From: JASFRI01 sp050115015
GTDB lineage: Bacteria; Acidobacteriota; Polarisedimenticolia; CBDVAL01
Direction of reading: 5' to 3'
Length of the DNA stretch: 20,123 nucleotides
Assembly (NCBI GenBank): GCA_050115015.1
Contig: JASFRI010000025.1
Location: 1 to 20,123, forward strand
Within the stretch, counting starts at the first letter, position 1, and the number at the start of each line of letters is the position of its first letter. The translations under genes were made by a program, and so were the position numbers. Shown piece after piece: positions 15,801 to 20,123 of the stretch. The notes under the pieces are model-generated. The model had not been told where the DNA came from, searched no databases, and worked only from the letters and a program-made list of their open reading frames with translations.

Positions 15801-16593
15801 GCAGCATCGGATGCTGCGGATGGCGTTTCAGGGCGGGACGCAGCCGCTCCACCAGCGCGGCGGCCAGCCCCGGGGCCGCCTCCAGGAGCATGCCGGCGTC
15901 GGCGCCGGCCTGCGTGCCGTCGCCGTGCTCGAGATGCAGGTCGAGCACCGCGAGGCGCACCGGCGCCTCGCGGTAGTTGCGGGAGGAGAGGGACTGCAGC
16001 CGGTCCACGATCATCCCGTAGAGGTCCGGCTCCGCTCCCAGGAGGCGGCGGTAGACCTCGAGGGCGGCGACGTCGTCCGCGGACGCCTCGTGGGCGAGGG
16101 CGACGTAGAGCCCGGAGGCGAGGGCCGCCCGGGAGGGGCGCTCCTGCGGCCCGCGGAGCCCCGCCTCGAAGCGCTTGCGCTGCGCCTCGGCATAGCGCTT
16201 TCTCTCCTCGCCGGGGATCTTCTCCAGGTGCTCCTGCGCGGCGGCGAAGCGTCCCTCGCGCAGGGCATGTTCCGCCAGGACATCGTGGACATGCCCCACC
16301 TCGTGCCCCTGGAGCCGGCCCATCTCGGCCAGCTCCCGGACGCGATCCCGGGCGTCTCCACCGGTGCGGATCAGCGATCGAAGGTGGCCCGCCGCCTCGT
16401 CCCGGTGGCCGGCGGCCGCGGCGACGCGGGCCGCCTCCATCAGGAGCACGGCGCTCTTCGGCGAGCGGGCGAGGGCGTTGCGCAGGACGGCGGCCGCCTG
16501 CTCCGCCTTGCCCTGGTCCAGGAGGCGGGTCGCGCGATCCACGGCCCGCCTCTCCGGGCCCTCCATGAGCTTGTTCAGGATCGGGATGCGCAT
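12832..16593 (-). CDS. Giant TPR-repeat protein (1253 aa)
   Basis: The whole protein is built of degenerate 34-residue TPR-type helical pairs, rich in Ala, Leu, Arg and Glu, for example 'ATRLLDQGKAEQAAAVLRNALARSPKSAVLLMEAARVAAAAG' near the N-terminus and 'LTRSAVRAETGDLDGAVADLETAV' near the C-terminus. No enzymatic domain or signal peptide is seen; the opening 'MRIPILNKLMEGPERRAVDR' is a short amphipathic helix. The frame remains open upstream to 18096 on the minus strand, but that part is antisense to the selenoprotein. The ATG at 16593 with GGAAG four bases upstream and a promoter behind it (16639-16667) is the sensible start. It is the first gene of a three-gene operon with the coiled-coil/TPR protein and the small acidic protein. 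It is likely a large docking scaffold; the partners are unknown. Confidence 0.85.
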   Translation of the reverse strand: MRIPILNKLMEGPERRAVDRATRLLDQGKAEQAAAVLRNALARSPKSAVLLMEAARVAAAAGHRDEAAGHLRSLIRTGGDARDRVRELAEMGRLQGHEVGHVHDVLAEHALREGRFAAAQEHLEKIPGEERKRYAEAQRKRFEAGLRGPQERPSRAALASGLYVALAHEASADDVAALEVYRRLLGAEPDLYGMIVDRLQSLSSRNYREAPVRLAVLDLHLEHGDGTQAGADAGMLLEAAPGLAAALVERLRPALKRHPQHPMLRIALSRACWADGDGDAAAALVAPLTEDDGLVPQLTELLARWRVERPEAGRIALLQAELLGRAGKGSQAVQAILEVGDGLAPAEAGPALERILTRSPKEARAWRLLAEVRRADGDLDGAVEAIDRLAHEAPERADEGAEVLRAVLAVNPSHGPAHRLLAGMLLGRGEVEAAVTLLRHRLLLDPGDAVQLAGELEALGGEHPAATSIELGAAEAWMAAGQPAQAIAHLASAASAGSAFAAQVAHRLSQVVHQEPSLAADVEPVIGMLEGAMADPAAIPFLRAEVAAAAGDPDGAAARASECYGVGGRRAVRPVAALLEGLLRQHPGASGPRMMLANLLADHGQVVRAVAVVAEARDPDPGAVSALLRKVESLPAERRDPGTRCALARLLLFAGRPDEALAAAEAVLRDAGARAPAELHLVRAAALLARREPEAAIASVRQACRRDPALLPRGIDILEARLEAEPEDALACRAVGALRLAAGQVLEGLSLLRDLADGHPEHVEGVLREIEALGDRFREDPRLPLTAARLQALAGRPEQAWETLGEAREAGATATQIEELAGEWLEHAAGDPGVLLLVARCRAAEDPASASELLERVASAAPDRAEEAVELLEQIAGAHPESPEPRCAAGRIRLAGGDPARAFAVARPAFRGPMSDDAVSLLERIRAAWPDGEEPARVLARLLLATGRPAEALPEIEAARSAGAPSEELLPLLDDLVDAAGSTAALLTRSAVRAETGDLDGAVADLETAVADGAEAAVRGGVETILEARPDHLPARRLHVRLLRDAGDEDAARRSLDLGLEHVADRADRCELLLERSDLLRASGRGHEAARDLRDAEELAEDRGAFLARVHRGYLRRLRQQLPRVPPSARVRMLLDLGRVEEAAGVLAAGGMDPGAARALRAELLLARGETAPGLLLLRSERPSTALVDGAQRCDQPGLALAAVERLLESGDDASLHRARSRLVQDVWRREVRDRRVALVGRLPFVPREEEAG

Positions 16594-16638
16594 GGCGCTT
16601 CCGCAGGCTCCCGTGACCACCCCCCGGAGGTTACGATT

Positions 16639-16667
16639 AGTATGATTCCTGACGCGAGACGAGGCAA
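16639..16667 (-). promoter_or_regulatory. Promoter of the TPR operon
   Basis: On the minus strand TTGCCT (complement of 16662-16667), a 17-base spacer and CATACT (complement of 16639-16644). The start would be near 16632, about 39 bases before the TPR gene ATG. It is divergent from the selenoprotein promoter in the same 216-base gap. Confidence 0.55.
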
Positions 16668-16721
16668 TGTGTGCCGTTTCCGGACACTCGCGGAGGGACG
16701 GGCGGGCGCGCCGGCAGGCGG

Positions 16722-16750
16722 TTGCTCCGGCGACGGCCGGACGGTACACT
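16722..16750 (+). promoter_or_regulatory. Promoter of the selenoprotein gene
   Basis: TTGCTC (16722-16727), a 17-base spacer and TACACT (16745-16750). The predicted start is near 16757, about 53 bases before the ATG at 16810. A GGAGGAGG ribosome site precedes that ATG. The gene appears to be monocistronic. Confidence 0.55.
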
Positions 16751-16809
16751 CTCGCCTGGTACGGAATCCGGAAAACCCGCGGCGCGCTGGCGCCGCCGGA
16801 GGAGGTTGC

Positions 16810-18456
16810 ATGAGACAGCGTTTCCCGCGCGTCCTCGCGCTCTGGCTGGGGCTTCTCCTGGCCCCGCTGGGCGCCACGGCCCAGGACAGCGTCCCGGGGA
16901 TCGACATGTCCTCGCTGAACGACGCACAGCGCGCCGAGGCCATGAAGATCTTCCAGGAGAACCGGTGCAACTGCGGCTGCGGCATGACGATCCTCACCTG
17001 CCGCACCCAGGACCCGAACTGCGGCACCAGCCCGCGCCTGGGACAGCAGGTGGTCGAGCTGCTCGCCCAGGGGAAGTCCTCCGCGGAGGTGGTCCAGGCG
17101 GTGTTCTCCCCCTCGCCGCAGGGGGCCGCCCGCCCGGCGGCCGCGCCGGCGGCCGCGTCCAAGGAGCTGGTGTTCGAGGCGCCGGTCGGCGACTCCTATC
17201 GCCTCGGGCCCGATGACGCCCCGGTCACGCTGATCACCTGGCTCGACTATCAATGACCGTACTGTGCGAGGGTCGGTCCGACCCTCGAGCGGCTGCATGA
17301 GGAGTACCCCGACCAGCTGCGCATCGTCTTCAAGCAGCTCCCGCTGGCGAATCACTACGCGGCGCAGGTGGCGGCGGAGGCGGCGATGGCCGCCGGGGCG
17401 CAGGGGAAGTTCTTCGAGTTCGACAAGCTGATCTTCTCGCGTCAGCGGGAGCTCACCAGCCTGCTGCAGCGGAAGGCCAGCGAGCTGGGCAAGGCGGACC
17501 AGTGGCGCAGCGCCGAGGTGCAGCGCGAGGTGATGGTGGACCTGGCCGGCGAGCTGGGCCTCGACACGGACCGGATGCGCCAGGAGCTGGAGTCCGGGGC
17601 CTGGACGGAGCGCGTGAAGGCCGAGGCCGCCCAGGCCGCCAAGATCGGCATTACCGGCACCCCCGGCTCTCTGCTCAACGGGCGCTACATCCGCGGGGCA
17701 CAGCCGTACGCCGCGTTCCAGGCCGAGGTGGACAAGGAGATCGCCTGGGCGCGTGACGGCAACCGGCCGGAGTTCACACGGGGCACCAGCGTCGCGCAGA
17801 TGCGGTCCCGGGGGCAGCGCCGCGGTCCCGACCCGAACAAGGCCTACCCCCTGCAGCCGGGGGCCGCCCCCTTCGAGGGGCCCGCCGGCGCGAAGGTGAC
17901 CATCCTCCACTACCTCGACTACCAATGACCGTACTGCGCGAGGGTCGGTCCGACCCTCCAGCAGCTGCTCGACACCTATCCCGAGAACGTCCGGGTCGTC
18001 TTCAAGATGCACCCGCTGCCGAACCACCCCTTCGGCCAGCGCGCGGCGCAGGCGGCGCTGGCCGCCCAGGCCCAGGGGAAGTTCCTTCCGATGCACGAGA
18101 TGCTCCTGGAACGCCAGCGGACCTTCAGCCAGCTGGGCGCCGCGAAGGCGGCGGCGCTGGGGCTTCCGGCGAACCAGAACGCCTCCCCGGAGGTCCAGGA
18201 CGCGATGTTTCTGGACTTTGCCGCCGAGCTGGGGCTGGACCTGGACCGGTTCGTCCAGGACTACAACAGCGACGCGGTGAAGGCGCGGATCGCCGCCGAG
18301 ACCAAGGAGGTGATCGCCATCGGCGCCACGGGAACGCCGGCGAGCTTCATCAACGGCAAGTACCTGCGGGGAGCGCAGCCGTTTCCGGCCTTTCAGGCGA
18401 AGGTGGAGCAGGAGCTGAAGGCCGCCGGGGGCGGCGGCAAGCCGGCGAGCCCCTGA
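16810..18456 (+). CDS. Exported tandem DsbA-like selenoprotein with two selenocysteines (TGA readthrough)
   Basis: Read as one 548-residue protein through two in-frame TGA codons at 17254-17256 (residue 149) and 17926-17928 (residue 373). Residues 1-24 are a signal peptide ending in ATA. Residues 33-100 are cysteine-rich ('CNCGCGM', Cys53/55/57, plus Cys64 and Cys71), then an Ala/Pro linker. Two DsbA-like thioredoxin domains follow (about 120-320 and 345-540). At each TGA the context reads LDYQ-Sec-PYCARVGPTL, where relatives have CPYC; protein similarity continues without a break (VFKQLPLANHYAAQ against VFKMHPLPNHPFGQ). Each domain has its cis-proline motif (GTPGS, Pro285; GTPAS, Pro510) followed by NGxYxRGAQP. 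Each TGA is followed by a SECIS-like hairpin. The likely role is periplasmic thiol-disulfide exchange with an unusually reactive active site. Ignoring the TGAs leaves fragments at 16810-17256, 17368-17928 and 18007-18456. The final stop is the TGA at 18454-18456. Sec insertion is inferred, not proven. Confidence 0.88.
17262..17292 (+). promoter_or_regulatory. SECIS-like hairpin following the first in-frame TGA
   Basis: GAGGGTCG (17268-17275), loop GTC (17276-17278), CGACCCTC (17279-17286) is a perfect 8-bp stem. It extends through C17267-G17287, a G-A mismatch, then U65-G89, G64-C90, U63-G91 and C62-G92 (offsets from 17200). The loop begins 19 bases after the TGA, inside the 16-37 base range given for bacterial SECIS elements, and its first base is G as that model requires. 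The GGUC at the tip resembles the SelB-binding loop of E. coli fdhF (from memory). Confidence 0.85.
17934..17964 (+). promoter_or_regulatory. SECIS-like hairpin following the second in-frame TGA
   Basis: The same 19-base hairpin recurs: GAGGGTCG (17940-17947), GTC (17948-17950), CGACCCTC (17951-17958), with the loop again starting 19 bases after the TGA. A lower stem C34-G64, U35-A63, G36-C62, C37-G61 (offsets from 17900) is separated by a 2x2 internal loop. Two pairs that are G-U wobbles in the first copy are Watson-Crick here, which supports a selected structure. Confidence 0.85.
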
Positions 18457-18468
18457 GGGCGGGGGCTC
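18447..18468. terminator. Hairpin at the junction of two convergent genes
   Basis: GAGCCCC (18447-18453) pairs with GGGGCTC (18462-18468) across an 8-base loop. It spans the stop codon of the selenoprotein (18454-18456) and reaches the stop of the convergent gene (18467-18469). Its symmetry would serve both directions, but no T tract follows on either strand. Confidence 0.4.
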
Positions 18469-20123
18469 AGCGGCTGCCGCCCTGGACGATCACCTGGGAG
18501 GAGTCCGCGGGCAGGTCCCGCAGGATCTCCTCCTCCCCGTCGGGCCAGCGGATCCAGAGGTCCGCCCGGGTCGAGGAGCCCAGCCCGAAGTGCTGCTCCC
18601 GGGGATCCATCGACAGGTAGCCGGTGCCGCCGTGCACCTCCCGCCAGACCCGGCCGCCCTCTGCCGTCCGCAGGAGCATCCGGGCGCCGATGGCGTCCCG
18701 GTTGCTCCCCCTCGAGGGATCGCCCACCAGACGGACCTTGAGCCACCGGTTCTTCCGGGTCTCGGCGTTGTTGCGTAGCAGCACCGCCGGGGCGTGGAAG
18801 TTGTTCACCGCCACGTCGAGATCGCCGTCCCCGTCGTAGTCGAGATAGGCGGTGCTCCGCGACGTTCCCACGTAGTCGGCGCCGCTGCGCGCCGAGTCGT
18901 CCTGCAGCCCGTCCCCCTGGTTCCGGAAGAACACGTTCGACTCCCGGCTGTAGGTGTACGGGAAGGCCACGACCTCCCCGTCGCGATAGACGTAGCGGGT
19001 CTCTGCGAAGATGAAGTAGTCGTTCGTCCCGTTCACGCAGTAGAGATCGTCGTCGCCGTCGTTGTCGAAGTCGAAGAAGTCCGCGTCCCAGGCCCACCCG
19101 GTCCGGTTCGCGCCCCGGGTGATCGCCGCGGAGGTCACGTAGGTGAGCTGGCCGTCGCGGAAGCGGGACACGTGCAGGACGTTGGATTCCACGACCCGCA
19201 TGCGCGCCTGCGCCCGGGGGTCGGCCGGTTTTCCCGCCCCTTCGTGGTTGGGCAGCAGGTAACGATCGTCCTTCACCATGGCGACGATGTTCGAGATGTA
19301 GAGGTCCGGATGGTTGTCCCAGTTCAGGTCGGCGATGCCGACGTTCATGGAGTGTGCGGGCTCGTCGGTCCCCAGCTCCTTGGCCACGTTCCGGAACCGG
19401 CCTCCGCCCAGGTTCCGCAGGAAGGCGTTGCGGCCGTAGTCGTTGGCGACGATGATGTCCTGCCGGCCGTCCAGGTCGAAGTCGGTGTGGGAGACCGCCT
19501 GGCACCAGCCGGTATCGGCGAGGTCCTCCGAGGAGGTCACGTCCTCGAAGCGCATCCCGCCCAGGTTGCGGAACAGCCGGTTGGCCAGACCGTTCCGGTT
19601 GTCCCGGGAGACGTTCGGGAGCTGCCCGGCGAGGTAGTCGCCGAAGTAGCACAGGTAGATGTCGAGCCGCCCGTCCCCGTCGAAGTCGAAGGCCGTGGCG
19701 GGACCGCCGATGAGCCCGCGGCCGCCCAGCCCGGCCCGGTCGGAGACGTCCTCGAACCGGCCGCCGCCGAGACCCCGGTAGACCCGATGATCCTGGTTCA
19801 CGTACGTGACCAGCAGGTCCTGCACGCCATCGTTGTCGAGGTCGACGATGAGCGGCTGCCGCGGCTCGGCGGTGTGGCCCTCCTCGTCGTGGACCTGGAT
19901 CCCGGCGTCGGCGGTGACGTCCCGGAACCTCCCGCGACCGTCGTTGAGGAACAGCGCGTTGCCGGCCCCGCCCACGAGCAGCAGGTCCGGCAGGCCGTCC
20001 CCGTTGACGTCCTCGGAGGCGATACCGCCGCCGGAGAAGGTCGGCGGGCTGACCACCACGTCTCGCCGGAAGCGGTTCAGCCAGTCCGCGGAGCGGTGCT
20101 CGAATTGGAGGCCCGTCGCATCG
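18467..20123 (-). CDS. FG-GAP/VCBS repeat protein with ASPIC/UnbV domain, start beyond right edge
   Basis: At least 551 residues are visible with no start: the frame stays open to the right edge, and the residues before the GTG at 20059 ('GLQFEHRSADWLNRF') fit the usual N-terminus of this family. About seven calcium-loop motifs of the FG-GAP/VCBS type repeat (DVNGDGLPD, DLDNDGVQD, DFDGDGRLD, DFDLDGRQD, DLNWDNHPD, DFDNDGDDD, DYDGDGDLD), predicting a beta-propeller. The C-terminal 90 residues are an ASPIC/UnbV domain ('NRWLKVRLVGDPSRGSNRDAIGARM', 'REQHFGLGSSTRADLWIRWPDG'). Such CRTAC1-like proteins are normally exported and common in Acidobacteria and Planctomycetes. Their roles are mostly unknown, with adhesion or surface binding proposed. 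The gene converges on the selenoprotein with 10 bases between the stop codons. Confidence 0.88.
   Translation of the reverse strand, partial: DATGLQFEHRSADWLNRFRRDVVVSPPTFSGGGIASEDVNGDGLPDLLLVGGAGNALFLNDGRGRFRDVTADAGIQVHDEEGHTAEPRQPLIVDLDNDGVQDLLVTYVNQDHRVYRGLGGGRFEDVSDRAGLGGRGLIGGPATAFDFDGDGRLDIYLCYFGDYLAGQLPNVSRDNRNGLANRLFRNLGGMRFEDVTSSEDLADTGWCQAVSHTDFDLDGRQDIIVANDYGRNAFLRNLGGGRFRNVAKELGTDEPAHSMNVGIADLNWDNHPDLYISNIVAMVKDDRYLLPNHEGAGKPADPRAQARMRVVESNVLHVSRFRDGQLTYVTSAAITRGANRTGWAWDADFFDFDNDGDDDLYCVNGTNDYFIFAETRYVYRDGEVVAFPYTYSRESNVFFRNQGDGLQDDSARSGADYVGTSRSTAYLDYDGDGDLDVAVNNFHAPAVLLRNNAETRKNRWLKVRLVGDPSRGSNRDAIGARMLLRTAEGGRVWREVHGGTGYLSMDPREQHFGLGSSTRADLWIRWPDGEEEILRDLPADSSQVIVQGGSR

Noticed and set aside
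10609..17256. A 2215-residue plus-strand frame
   Set aside because: It is antisense to the TPR operon, of low-complexity Arg/Gly/Pro/Gln composition and without recognisable domains. Only its last 447 bases, from 16810, belong to a real gene (the selenoprotein).
17254..17928. The two TGAs as ordinary stops or as a decaying pseudogene
   Set aside because: Both fall on the same active-site codon in two separate domains, protein similarity continues through each, no other frame damage is seen, and each is followed by a SECIS-like hairpin at the same distance. Random decay would not do this.
16594..18096. Upstream extension of the giant TPR protein on the minus strand
   Set aside because: The extension is antisense to the selenoprotein. 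It lacks TPR character, and a good ATG, ribosome site and promoter are present at 16593 and behind it.
17368..18456. Separate genes starting at 17368 and 18007
   Set aside because: These starts lie well inside thioredoxin domains, leaving each without its active-site motif. No proper ribosome site or signal peptide precedes them.
20057..20059. GTG at 20059 as the start of the FG-GAP protein
   Set aside because: The frame stays open to the window edge and the extra residues look like the normal N-terminus of the family, so the gene is treated as partial.

Overview
The window is 20.1 kb of very GC-rich bacterial DNA, densely coding, with Shine-Dalgarno starts. Several things point to a Gram-negative soil or sediment bacterium: exported proteins with signal peptides, a large FG-GAP/ASPIC-UnbV protein, a secreted trypsin-like protease with a P domain, giant TPR proteins, and apparent use of selenocysteine. 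Acidobacteriota or a myxobacteria/deltaproteobacteria-like lineage would fit, but the sequence alone does not decide this. I saw no tRNA, rRNA, CRISPR array, transposase or integrase.

Left part (1-1789, minus strand): the first codons of an exported protein cut by the window edge, a small exported protein of unknown function, and a luciferase-like flavin monooxygenase. A 600-base intergenic region follows (1790-2393). It holds two sets of nested inverted repeats and a strong sigma70-type promoter with a Fur-box-like dyad over its start site.

Iron block (2394-7624, plus strand): five tightly packed or overlapping genes encode a Fur-family repressor, an FTR1 iron permease fused to a DUF2318-type cysteine domain, two FtsX/MacB-type ABC permeases, and an ABC ATPase. 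The ATPase carries a DtxR/MntR-like metal-sensor module on its C-terminus. The layout resembles the FTR1/P19/ABC iron systems of Campylobacter (from memory of gene order), condensed by fusions. The operon has a metal-sensing repressor at its head and a second metal-sensor fold on its motor subunit.

Middle: a secreted serine protease with a P domain (7793-10111, plus). Facing it is a three-gene minus-strand operon (16593 down to 10475): a 1253-residue TPR protein, a 659-residue cysteine-cluster/coiled-coil/TPR protein and a 115-residue acidic-tailed protein. Its role is unknown.

Right part, the most interesting locus: from 16810 to 18456 there is one exported protein of 548 residues with two tandem DsbA-like thioredoxin domains. 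In each domain the first cysteine of the expected CPYC active site is an in-frame TGA (17254-17256 and 17926-17928). Each TGA is followed by the same hairpin at the spacing expected for a bacterial SECIS element. I read this as a double-selenocysteine thiol-disulfide oxidoreductase (UPYC twice) with an extra N-terminal cysteine-rich segment. Standard gene calling would break it into three fragments. It converges, 10 bases apart, on a minus-strand FG-GAP/ASPIC-UnbV gene that runs off the right edge. No selA, selB, selC or selD is visible here, so Sec insertion depends on genes elsewhere in the genome.
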